From positions 65,675-129,674 of the forward strand of contig CAZEVK010000001.1 in the NCBI GenBank assembly GCA_964515755.1: a DNA stretch of 64,000 nucleotides. Reading direction: 5' to 3'. The translations under genes were made by a program, and so were the position numbers. The notes under the pieces were generated by a model. The model saw only the letters and a program-made list of their open reading frames with translations. It did no database searches and had not been told where the DNA came from. This stretch comes from JAGVLN01 sp964515755 (lineage in GTDB: Bacteria; Pseudomonadota; Alphaproteobacteria; Rickettsiales; JABSSG01). Position 1 is the first letter of the stretch. Each line of letters begins with the position of its first letter. This document shows, piece by piece, positions 46,564 to 54,509 of this stretch.

Positions 46564-46590
46564 AAAGTGCCATGTAAATATTGGCACTTT
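46564..46590 (-). terminator. Terminator hairpin of copy B
   Basis: AAAGTGCCA (46564-46572) and TGGCACTTT (46582-46590) form a perfect 9-bp stem, sharing the GTGCCA/TGGCAC core with the hairpins of the other two copies. It lies 7 bases after the copy B stop and runs into TTTTCT on the minus strand. Confidence 0.8.
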
Positions 46591-46597
46591 ATTAACA

Positions 46598-47068
46598 TTA
46601 TCTGGTTTTACCTGGAGTATTCTGCGATTCCTGCATAAGACGCTCTACATACGTTCTTCCTTCACTAGTTTTAGGGCTATCTTTATCCGGACCTACTTGC
46701 ATGTTTTTTGGATCTAAACTTGTACTACCCTTAGCAACATCATTTCTATAAGTAGAGATATCTTTACTTAGTGTTTCAAAAAATTCTAATACAGATTGAT
46801 TGATTTTTGTTCCTTGCCCTCTTAGAAATTTGGCAATATCGGAAAAAAATTCTGATAAAGCTTTTTGAACCTCAACGCCCGCCTCGTTAACCTTTTTCCA
46901 TGCTTCGCCAGCTAATTCCATAACATTAGTCAAAATTTCCTCGATATCTTCAGGTTGTAACCCTTCCGCCCAATCTACATCTTCAAAACAATTTGATGAC
47001 CACCATATAAAATAATCTTCATCTCCATCTAAAGCATTGGCCCAGTCAGCAAAATCAAATTCAAACAT
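46598..47068 (-). CDS. Orphan-family protein, copy B
   Basis: This 156-residue protein has a very acidic, Trp-rich N-terminus (MFEFDFADWANALDGDEDYF). The family core at residues 55-101 runs from EAWKKVNEAGVEVQKA through FFSDIAKF to EFFETLS. A hydrophilic tail ends in TPGKTR. The core is predicted as amphipathic helices with conserved Trp, Gly-Val-Glu-Val and Asp-x-Ala-Lys positions. The N-terminus differs wholly from copy A, so the core is the conserved unit. No signal peptide. Function unknown. Confidence 0.75.
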   Translation of the reverse strand: MFEFDFADWANALDGDEDYFIWWSSNCFEDVDWAEGLQPEDIEEILTNVMELAGEAWKKVNEAGVEVQKALSEFFSDIAKFLRGQGTKINQSVLEFFETLSKDISTYRNDVAKGSTSLDPKNMQVGPDKDSPKTSEGRTYVERLMQESQNTPGKTR

Positions 47069-47093
47069 AATTTTCCCTTTACTATCTTATACT

Positions 47094-47116
47094 CACATTT
47101 AGAACATCTAAATGTG
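47094..47116 (-). promoter_or_regulatory. Perfect 10-bp palindrome upstream of copy B
   Basis: CACATTTAGA-ACA-TCTAAATGTG has perfect 10-bp arms around a 3-base centre and contains the 13-mer shared with the other two units. Its centre is 37 bases before the ATG. The second box, AAGTTACGCCAAAATAATTAA, lies at 47125-47145. Confidence 0.7.
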
Positions 47117-47231
47117 CAAAAAACAAGTTACGCCAAAATAATTAATAAAAGATTAATAAAATAAAGATTTTTGAATAATAATCGAAGACAAACTCATAAA
47201 TTTAAAGTTTATCGCAATTAAATTTTATTGA

Positions 47232-48455
47232 TTATAATTTTAAGTCTTTTCTAATATTACTAGCAATAACCATACCTATGGGAAACCATAAAATAAGCCA
47301 TAATGGAGACGGAGATTTAACTAATTGGCTATGATCAGTTATCCCTGAAATTAATCCAAATATTAAAAGTAAAAAAACCATTATCATCTTAGCTTCGCCT
47401 AATAAAGCCATCTTAGTAGCTATAAATAAACTTTTACCCACTAGGTACAAGAAAAATATACCACCAAAAACACCAATATGAAAAAATGTTGCTAGATAAA
47501 TATTATGAGGGTTATAAGCTTCTGGTGACTGCACAAGAGGTGTTAAACGTGCCTGCATACCATTTCCAAATAATGGATGCTCAATAATTCTATTTATAGC
47601 ATCTTCCCATAACTTAAATCTATAAGAATCTCCTCTCGAAATTAGAGATCTAAAATAATCATATATAATATCTTGCAATGGATATAAGGTGACAATTATC
47701 AAAGCCAACACGCACATAAGTATTACTGCTTTATAAAACATACTAGTAAATGACTTAGAATACAAAGCCGCACCAACTCCAATAGAAAAAATGTATGCAA
47801 AAATTGGTGTACGGCTTGCAGTAAGTAATATCATAAATCCTATAATTACTATTGTTGCTATACATATTGCTTTCTGCTTTAAGTAAGCTGAACTATTATA
47901 AATATATAAAGATAAGATTCCTGCAATTCCATAAGTGAATGATCCTAATATTTGATTTGAGGCACGACCTATTGGAGAAAGCCTCGGGTCTGTTTGTGGA
48001 TAAAAATAGTAGAATATCAGGGAAATTATTGCGCATACTCCAGCCAATATAATAAATATAAAGAAAAATCTATGAATAAAATCCTTATCCGCATAAACAA
48101 AAAAAGTAATTGTAGAAATTAGAAATACTACCGTTACTAATGTATTACCAATGGTTTTGGATAAACCATAATAGCCTTGAGTAAGAAATAATGCATGAAA
48201 AATTATATAACAAAACAATACCAAATAAAATTTTACCATAGGATTATTCATAATATGTATAATTTTATCTGTGTTATAAATTACAAAAAAAATAAAAGCT
48301 GGTAGCAGTATTCCATAAAATGAAAATGTAGTAACAAATGCAGCTGATACAGGGTATTGCACTAAGATATAAAAAATATAACTAATAAAAAATACTTTAG
48401 ATGATTCTTTACTATATTTAGTTATAAAATTAATATGTTTTTGTAAGCCAAGCAT
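47232..48455 (-). CDS. O-antigen ligase/polymerase family membrane protein
   Basis: This 407-residue membrane protein has about ten or more helices and the Wzy_C/WaaL-family loop: LFGNGMQARL then YNPHNIYLATFFHIGVFGG, with the conserved His-Asn. WaaL joins O-antigen to lipid A-core at the periplasmic face; Wzy polymerases look alike, so the call stays at family level. It overlaps the glycosyltransferase gene by 26 bases, so the two act together on surface polysaccharide. Confidence 0.85.
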   Translation of the reverse strand: MLGLQKHINFITKYSKESSKVFFISYIFYILVQYPVSAAFVTTFSFYGILLPAFIFFVIYNTDKIIHIMNNPMVKFYLVLFCYIIFHALFLTQGYYGLSKTIGNTLVTVVFLISTITFFVYADKDFIHRFFFIFIILAGVCAIISLIFYYFYPQTDPRLSPIGRASNQILGSFTYGIAGILSLYIYNSSAYLKQKAICIATIVIIGFMILLTASRTPIFAYIFSIGVGAALYSKSFTSMFYKAVILMCVLALIIVTLYPLQDIIYDYFRSLISRGDSYRFKLWEDAINRIIEHPLFGNGMQARLTPLVQSPEAYNPHNIYLATFFHIGVFGGIFFLYLVGKSLFIATKMALLGEAKMIMVFLLLIFGLISGITDHSQLVKSPSPLWLILWFPIGMVIASNIRKDLKL

Positions 48456-49497
48456 AACTTTCTGTCAATTCTAGTCTAAATGTTATTTCTAAAATATATT
48501 TCGCAACTAATTTTTCGTTTAATTGCTGATGTGATTTTTTCCAACCGGCATAAGCAATTTTTTTTCGCTCTTCATCATGATTTTTAAAATAAATAACTTT
48601 CTCTAGAAGTTCTTCTTTGCTATCGAAAAACACAAGCTCTTTATCTTCTTTGAATAGATCTTCAAGCCTATTTCCTCTTTTTGCTAATGTAAGCAATCCA
48701 CTTCCCATATAGTGCGAAATACGATCAGATGAGTATAAATATAATTCTTCAGCGCTAGCAATAGGACTATCTACAAATGCACGCTCAACACTAATGTTTA
48801 TTCCCATACGAGATTTTTCTATTTCTTTATAATACTGAGCATTTAACAATTCCGGTTTACTGTTAATACCATGATAATCAACTTTTACTTTTCCAGTTTG
48901 TTCTAAATATATTGGAAAGGTAAATCTTGGATCACCAGGATATGAAAATCCTCCCCCCGAGCGCATTGCCCAAAATATATCATTAGGTTGATCACTTCTT
49001 TCGTGACAACGTGGCCATTCCATAGAGCTATCAATAGGATTAGGAATATAACTAACCAATCCTTTTGGTTGACTAAATTTTTTTAAAATATCGCCACCGG
49101 TAGTAATAAAAGTAGCATCCATATAAGGTGATTTAGAATTTATCTGGACAATATTATTTGGGCGAAACACTGGATCGACATTAAACTGCGCCATTTTGAC
49201 CTTAGGCAATATATTTTTAACCTTAATTATAGACTCAACATTAATAATATCAGCATGACCAAAGAGAATTAGCTCTGGCGCAAAATTATAACACGTATCT
49301 ACAAAGGCATTGTTACAATGACGCTTACCTAACTTCAAAGAACCAAATATATTAGATGACCTAGATATATCACGATCACTAAAAAAATATACATTATGGC
49401 CATTTCGTATTAATCCATTCAATATTTTACGTCCTACATCATAATATCGACTACCATTGTGTTTATAATTACCGTTACCAACATATAAAATTTGCAT
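48430..49497 (-). CDS. CgeB-like glycosyltransferase
   Basis: This 355-residue protein has the two-domain GT-B look. The start MQILYVGNGNYKHNGSRYYDVG is followed by Rossmann-like DTCYNFAPELILFGHADI, and the C-terminal part has SSDRISHYMGSGLLTLAKRGN and FKEDKELVFFDSKEELLEKV, as in the CgeB/PF13524 glycosyltransferases. The donor and acceptor sugars are unknown. Its overlap with the O-antigen ligase gene points to LPS or capsule assembly. Confidence 0.8.
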   Translation of the reverse strand: MQILYVGNGNYKHNGSRYYDVGRKILNGLIRNGHNVYFFSDRDISRSSNIFGSLKLGKRHCNNAFVDTCYNFAPELILFGHADIINVESIIKVKNILPKVKMAQFNVDPVFRPNNIVQINSKSPYMDATFITTGGDILKKFSQPKGLVSYIPNPIDSSMEWPRCHERSDQPNDIFWAMRSGGGFSYPGDPRFTFPIYLEQTGKVKVDYHGINSKPELLNAQYYKEIEKSRMGINISVERAFVDSPIASAEELYLYSSDRISHYMGSGLLTLAKRGNRLEDLFKEDKELVFFDSKEELLEKVIYFKNHDEERKKIAYAGWKKSHQQLNEKLVAKYILEITFRLELTESYAWLTKTY

Positions 49498-49512
49498 TTT
49501 ACTATACCAATC

Positions 49513-50487
49513 TCAAAGCTTCATTAGATTAATTAATTGAGCTATATCATCTGGTAAAGGAGCAGTAAATTCAAGGTTTTTTTTCGTAATAGGATGAGTA
49601 AACTTAATAAAGGTCGAGTGCAAAGCCTGTCTTTTAAAATTCTGTAAATAATCTTGTACTTCTTGACTAAAAGCTTTGGTTTTTTTATGACGTATATTAC
49701 CATATTCTTGATCACCAATTATCGGATAACCATTATGACTAAAATGCACTCTAATCTGATGAGTACGACCAGTTTCAAGGTTGCATTTAATAACAGCTAC
49801 CAAACCCTTAGATAAAATCTCTAATACCTCATAATGAGTTACTGCAGTTTTACCACCAATAGCAATAACTGCCATTTTTGTGCGATCCTTATCACTGCGA
49901 CTAATATTATATTTAATAGTTCCCGAGAGTGGTTTAGGCACGCCAAATGTTATAGCCGTATACTGCCTACATAATTCCCGATTTTGTATTTGTAAGGCTA
50001 AAGAAGTATGAGTTATATCATTTTTTGCTACTACCATCACACCACTAGTATTTTTATCTAACCGATGAACAATACCAGGACGCAAATGTTCTGCTCCAAT
50101 AGTAGAAAGATTTTTTCCACAATGAGCTAATAAAGCATTAACTAAGGTATTGGAGTTATTACCTGCTCCTGGATGAGTAGTTAGGCCAGCTTGTTTATTT
50201 ACCACAATCAAATCATCATCTTCATATAATATATCTAAAGGAATATCATTAGGAAATAAGTGTGAAGGAGAAGGTTCAGGTATAATAATGTCATACACAT
50301 CATGTTCTTTAACCTTGTACGCACAATCATGCACTTGACCATTTTTTGTTGTAACTGACCCACTTATAATAAGGTTTTGAATTTTACTTCGCGAAAGATT
50401 TGGAAGTAATTCAGCCATAAACTTATCTACTCTCATATTGACATGTAGATGATCGACCGTCAGAGTATATTTCATTTGATCGTTCAT
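49513..50487 (-). CDS. rluD: 23S rRNA pseudouridine synthase RluD
   Basis: RluD makes pseudouridines 1911, 1915 and 1917 in helix 69. An S4 domain (VDKFMAELLPNLSRSKIQNLI) precedes the catalytic HRLDKNTSGVMVVAKN with the Asp nucleophile, and RTHQIRVHFSHNGYPIIGDQEYG follows. Length 324 is typical. It starts the minus-strand run leading to the glycosyltransferase 15 bases later. Confidence 0.93.
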   Translation of the reverse strand: MNDQMKYTLTVDHLHVNMRVDKFMAELLPNLSRSKIQNLIISGSVTTKNGQVHDCAYKVKEHDVYDIIIPEPSPSHLFPNDIPLDILYEDDDLIVVNKQAGLTTHPGAGNNSNTLVNALLAHCGKNLSTIGAEHLRPGIVHRLDKNTSGVMVVAKNDITHTSLALQIQNRELCRQYTAITFGVPKPLSGTIKYNISRSDKDRTKMAVIAIGGKTAVTHYEVLEILSKGLVAVIKCNLETGRTHQIRVHFSHNGYPIIGDQEYGNIRHKKTKAFSQEVQDYLQNFKRQALHSTFIKFTHPITKKNLEFTAPLPDDIAQLINLMKL

Positions 50488-50561
50488 CGAAGGCCACCTA
50501 TATAATTAATTGCCAAATAACAGTAATTCTTTTATCGTACTAAAAAACACTATATAACTTA

Positions 50562-51347
50562 ATGATGCTAAAACCAATCGATATTAAAATATTAAAATGG
50601 TATAAAGAAATGGGAGTAGATGAAATCCATTCAAATAAGACTCGTAACTATGGTAAGAAAGAAAAAGTGTCTATACAAATAGAGAAAGCTCCAGAGCTAG
50701 AAATTGTAGTAAAAAAATACACCCCACCTAAAGAAGCAGCCTTGTTAGCGCGTAAACTTGCTGATCAATGCCAAACAATTGAACAATTATATGAAATAGT
50801 AACTAACTTTGAAGGATGCTTGTTAAAGAAAACAGCAACCAATACAGTTTTTGCTGATGGTAATCCAAATTCTGAGATTATACTAATCGGAGAAGCACCA
50901 GGAGCAAATGAAGACCTGAAAGGAATTCCATTTTGTGGTGATAGTGGAAAATTATTAGATAATATTATAAAGTCAGTAGGACTAGATCGTACCAACACCT
51001 ATATTACCAACACTATTTTCTGGAGACCTCCAGGAAATAGACGCCCTAGCGAAGAAGAAGTTGAAATTTGTTTGCCATTTGTAGAAAAACATATTGCATT
51101 GATAAATCCAAAATTAATAGTTTTGGTGGGCGGCACTGCTTCTTTTGCATTATTTGGAGACCTAGGCCCGATCACTAAACAAAGACAAAAAATATTGCAA
51201 TATACTAACCAATATCTAGAAAAACCAATTGCTTCGACAGTAATTTTTCATCCATCTTATTTACTACGACAACCTTCGCAAAAAAAGCTTGCTTGGTATG
51301 ATATGCTAAAAATCAAGAAATTTTTAGAAACTAATAATACTCAATAG
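50562..51347 (+). CDS. Uracil-DNA glycosylase, alphaproteobacterial family-4-like type
   Basis: This enzyme removes uracil from DNA. Motif A is GEAPGANEDLKGIPFCGDSG with the following NTIFWRPPGNRRP, and motif B is FHPSYLLRQ. VFADGNPNSEIILI is typical of the alphaproteobacterial UDG superfamily. A pair of Cys-containing stretches (DQCQT, EGCLLKK) may contribute to the FeS cluster. Length 261 with an N-terminal extension. Divergent from rluD. Confidence 0.88.
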   Translation: MMLKPIDIKILKWYKEMGVDEIHSNKTRNYGKKEKVSIQIEKAPELEIVVKKYTPPKEAALLARKLADQCQTIEQLYEIVTNFEGCLLKKTATNTVFADGNPNSEIILIGEAPGANEDLKGIPFCGDSGKLLDNIIKSVGLDRTNTYITNTIFWRPPGNRRPSEEEVEICLPFVEKHIALINPKLIVLVGGTASFALFGDLGPITKQRQKILQYTNQYLEKPIASTVIFHPSYLLRQPSQKKLAWYDMLKIKKFLETNNTQ

Positions 51348-51353
51348 AGTATT
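51336..51353. terminator. Hairpin at the end of the uracil-DNA glycosylase gene
   Basis: AATACTC-AATA-GAGTATT is a perfect 7-bp stem that overlaps the UDG stop codon (51345-51347). No strong T-run follows on either strand, so termination is only possible. Confidence 0.4.
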
Positions 51354-51371
51354 AAACACACTGTAACTTTA

Positions 51372-51802
51372 TCAATTACTTTTAATTATCTCAAGTAGTT
51401 TTTTAAGTCGCCAGTCAAATTCAGAATGATAATTTCTAACAAATAAACTATCTTTTTCTAATTCATGGTCGGAAGGATTCATAAATTCATATCTATGAAA
51501 CCCATATAAATTTTCTCCTACCTTTTCAGTCCAAACACTAACATCATGCTCCAATCATCATCTTCAAGAATATGATAACGATCTTTTCTATGGGAAAGAC
51601 TCTCACCATCACGATATAAATTCCACAATATATTAGAATTAAATTTTGAATCTTTAATCTCACTACTAAAGCTATTATGTTCTAGAAAACCCTTTATTTT
51701 ATTTTCTTCAACAAGAAATGAGGCAGCACTTAGAAAAAATCTTTGAAGCCCTAATGGTAATTTTGCAATTATTCTTTTAATAACGCTTAATATACGTAAC
51801 AT
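51372..51802 (-). pseudogene. Frameshifted short gene of unknown function
   Basis: Two overlapping minus-strand frames look like one gene. The first, from ATG 51802, starts MLRILSVIKRIIAKLPLGLQ and runs through YHILEDDDWSMMLV to TAG at 51518. The second picks up in the overlap (51518-51554) and continues SVWTEKVGENLYGFHRYEF to TAA at 51372. No homopolymer sits at the switch point. Joined, the product would be about 140 residues, Trp/Tyr-rich and soluble apart from a hydrophobic start. I do not recognise the family. It could be two real small genes, but neither looks complete. Confidence 0.5.
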
Positions 51803-51823
51803 ACAGATATTAATTAAATAAAC

Positions 51824-54493
51824 TTAACTAAATTTAAGCTTTGCCTGTGCTGCAGAAAGCCTTGCTATCGGCACACGATATGGAGAGCAAGAAACATAGT
51901 TTAAGCCAGTTTTATGGAAAAATAAAATTGACTCAGGATTACCACCATGTTCACCGCAAACACCAATTTTCAAACCAGGCTTAGTTTTACGAGCACGTTC
52001 AACAGAGATAGTAATTAGTTCACCAACACCATCTTCATCTAATCTTACGAACGGATCATGCTCAAGAATCATACGCTCTTTATACGTTGGAATGAATGAC
52101 CCGGCATCATCTCGTGAAATTCCAAAAGTGGTTTGAGATAAATCATTAGTTCCATAGCTCATGAAATCAGCAAACTGAGCAATCTCACCGGCGCGTAATG
52201 CCGCACGCGGTAACTCAATCATCGTACCAATTTGATACTCTAATTTAAAATTAAATTGTAGATCCACCTCTTTTGCAACATTAACTATTAAATCACGCAA
52301 AAACTCCAATTCTTTGCTAGTCGCAATTAGCGGAATCATGATTTCTATAGATAGTTTAAAGTCACTATTTTTTTGTACTTCAACCATTGCTTCAAAAATT
52401 GCTCGAGCTTGCATTTTGTAAATCTCCGGAAAAGTTATGCCTAAGCGACAACCACGATGACCAAGCATTGGATTACTTTCTGATAGTTGACGACAACGAC
52501 TCTCAACAAAAGCATGATCAAGATTTGTTGCATCTGCTACTTGTTTCATTTCCACATCAGTATGAGGTAGAAATTCATGCAAAGGCGGATCAAGAAGCCT
52601 AATATTAATTGGCCTAGCATGCATTAAATTAAAAATATCAATAAAATCTTGTTTTTGCATCGGTAAAATTTCTGCTAACGCAGCTTCACGGTCTTTAACG
52701 GTATCAGAAAGAATCATTTTGCGTACAGACATAATACGATCGGTTTCAAAAAACATATGTTCTGTTCTGCAAAGACCAATTCCCTCTGCTCCAAAACTTA
52801 GAGCAGTTTTAACATCAATAGAAGTTTCGGCATTAGTTCTGATTTGCAATGTTTTAATCTCATCAGCCCATTCCATTATTTGCCTAAAACTTCCAGAAAT
52901 ATCTGGCTGCACTGTTTTCACAGCGCCAATTATAACCTCTCCACTTGTACCGTTTATAGTAATTTTTTCGCCTTCTTTGATCGTATGTCCAGAAACAGTA
53001 ATTTGTTTATTTTTGTAATCCACAGACATACTGCTTGCACCACAAATACAAGGTCTGCCCATACCTCGTGCTACCACTGCTGCATGTGAAGTCATTCCAC
53101 CACGACTGGTTAAAATACCTTCAGCTGCATACATACCATGAATATCTTCAGGACTAGTTTCCGTACGTACCAAAATTACCTTATCCCCCAAAGATTTTCT
53201 TCTTTCAGCTTCATCAGCAGAGAATACTATAACACCTGATGCAGCGCCAGGTGAAGCCGGTAAACCTTTACATAAAGTTTGATATTTAACCTTAGAATCG
53301 ATAGTAGGATGAAGCAATTGGTCCAAAGATTCAGGCTTAATTCTTGCTATAGCTTCTTCTTTAGTGATTAAACCTTCACTCACTAAATTAACCGCAATTT
53401 TTAAAGCACTACTAGCCGTCCGTTTACCTGATCTAGTTTGTAAAATCCATAATTTACCCTCTTGAATCGTGAATTCAATATCTTGCATATCGCGATAGTG
53501 AGTCTCTAGTTTATTGATAACTTTTACAAACTCATCATATAATTTTGGCATTGATTCTTGCATAGTTGGCAAATCAGCATCAGGATTTTTACCATCAATC
53601 ATAATAGATTGTGGTGTACGAATCCCTGCTACGACATCTTCACCTTGAGCATTAATTAAATACTCACCGTATAATTTTTTTTCTCCGGTTGATGGATTGC
53701 GCGTGAATGCTACTCCAGTAGCACTGTTAGTATCAATATTACCAAATACCATTGATTGAATATTAACGGCTGTGCCCCAACTTTCCGGAATATTGTGTAA
53801 TTTACGATAAGTTATCGCTCTTTGACACATCCATGACCCAAAAACCGCATGAATCGCACCCCATAATTGGTCATTCACATCTTGCGGAAAATCCTTACCA
53901 TGTTCTTGCTTAACCATTGCCATAAATTGAGTAACCAAATCTTTTAAATCATCAACTGTTAAATCAACATCCAACGTAATATCAAGATCTTGTTTTTTTA
54001 GATCAATTAACTCTTCAAATAAATAATGATCAACGCCAAGTACCACATCTGAGTACATTTGAATAAAGCGACGATAGCTATCATATGCAAAACGTTCATT
54101 TTTATGTTTTTTTGCAAGCCCTATCACTGTCTCATCATTTAAGCCAAGATTAAGTACGGTATCCATCATTCCAGGCATAGACTCTTTTGACCCGGAACGA
54201 ACTGAAACTAATAACGGATTTGTTACATCTCCAAATTTCCTACCTAAAGCTTCTTCTATTTTTTGCATTGCAGAATTAACTTCTGCTTTTAATTCATTAG
54301 GAAGTTGTTTGTTATTTTCATAGTAATAATTACACAAGCTAGTTGGAATAGTAAATCCTGGAGGTACAGGTAAACCTAAATTACACATCTCAGCAAGATT
54401 TGCGCCCTTACCTCCTAATATATCTTTCATTAATGAATTACCATCAGCATGACCATTGCCGAAATTATAAATCCACTTCATTTTGCTATTCAT
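51824..54493 (-). CDS. ppdK: Pyruvate, phosphate dikinase
   Basis: PpdK interconverts pyruvate, ATP and phosphate with PEP, AMP and pyrophosphate. The N-terminal ATP-grasp has GGKGANLAEMCNLGLPVPPGFTI, the central phosphohistidine domain carries GGMTSHAAVVARGMGRPCI with the catalytic His, and the C-terminal TIM barrel has GVCGEHGGNP with the catalytic Cys. Full length, about 890 residues. The ATG at 54493 is preferred; a TTG at 54520 would overlap glyS. With maeB it can make PEP from malate. Confidence 0.96.
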   Translation of the reverse strand: MNSKMKWIYNFGNGHADGNSLMKDILGGKGANLAEMCNLGLPVPPGFTIPTSLCNYYYENNKQLPNELKAEVNSAMQKIEEALGRKFGDVTNPLLVSVRSGSKESMPGMMDTVLNLGLNDETVIGLAKKHKNERFAYDSYRRFIQMYSDVVLGVDHYLFEELIDLKKQDLDITLDVDLTVDDLKDLVTQFMAMVKQEHGKDFPQDVNDQLWGAIHAVFGSWMCQRAITYRKLHNIPESWGTAVNIQSMVFGNIDTNSATGVAFTRNPSTGEKKLYGEYLINAQGEDVVAGIRTPQSIMIDGKNPDADLPTMQESMPKLYDEFVKVINKLETHYRDMQDIEFTIQEGKLWILQTRSGKRTASSALKIAVNLVSEGLITKEEAIARIKPESLDQLLHPTIDSKVKYQTLCKGLPASPGAASGVIVFSADEAERRKSLGDKVILVRTETSPEDIHGMYAAEGILTSRGGMTSHAAVVARGMGRPCICGASSMSVDYKNKQITVSGHTIKEGEKITINGTSGEVIIGAVKTVQPDISGSFRQIMEWADEIKTLQIRTNAETSIDVKTALSFGAEGIGLCRTEHMFFETDRIMSVRKMILSDTVKDREAALAEILPMQKQDFIDIFNLMHARPINIRLLDPPLHEFLPHTDVEMKQVADATNLDHAFVESRCRQLSESNPMLGHRGCRLGITFPEIYKMQARAIFEAMVEVQKNSDFKLSIEIMIPLIATSKELEFLRDLIVNVAKEVDLQFNFKLEYQIGTMIELPRAALRAGEIAQFADFMSYGTNDLSQTTFGISRDDAGSFIPTYKERMILEHDPFVRLDEDGVGELITISVERARKTKPGLKIGVCGEHGGNPESILFFHKTGLNYVSCSPYRVPIARLSAAQAKLKFS

Positions 54494-54509
54494 ATAATTT
54501 TTACTCAAA

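Noticed and set aside
44134..47145. CRISPR-like array, because of repeated blocks
   Set aside because: Repeats are few, far apart, and each belongs to a promoter, gene or terminator; there are no regular spacers or cas genes.
52387..53089. Plus-strand open frames within ppdK
   Set aside because: They lie opposite conserved PpdK motifs, including the phosphohistidine site, and show no protein-like pattern.
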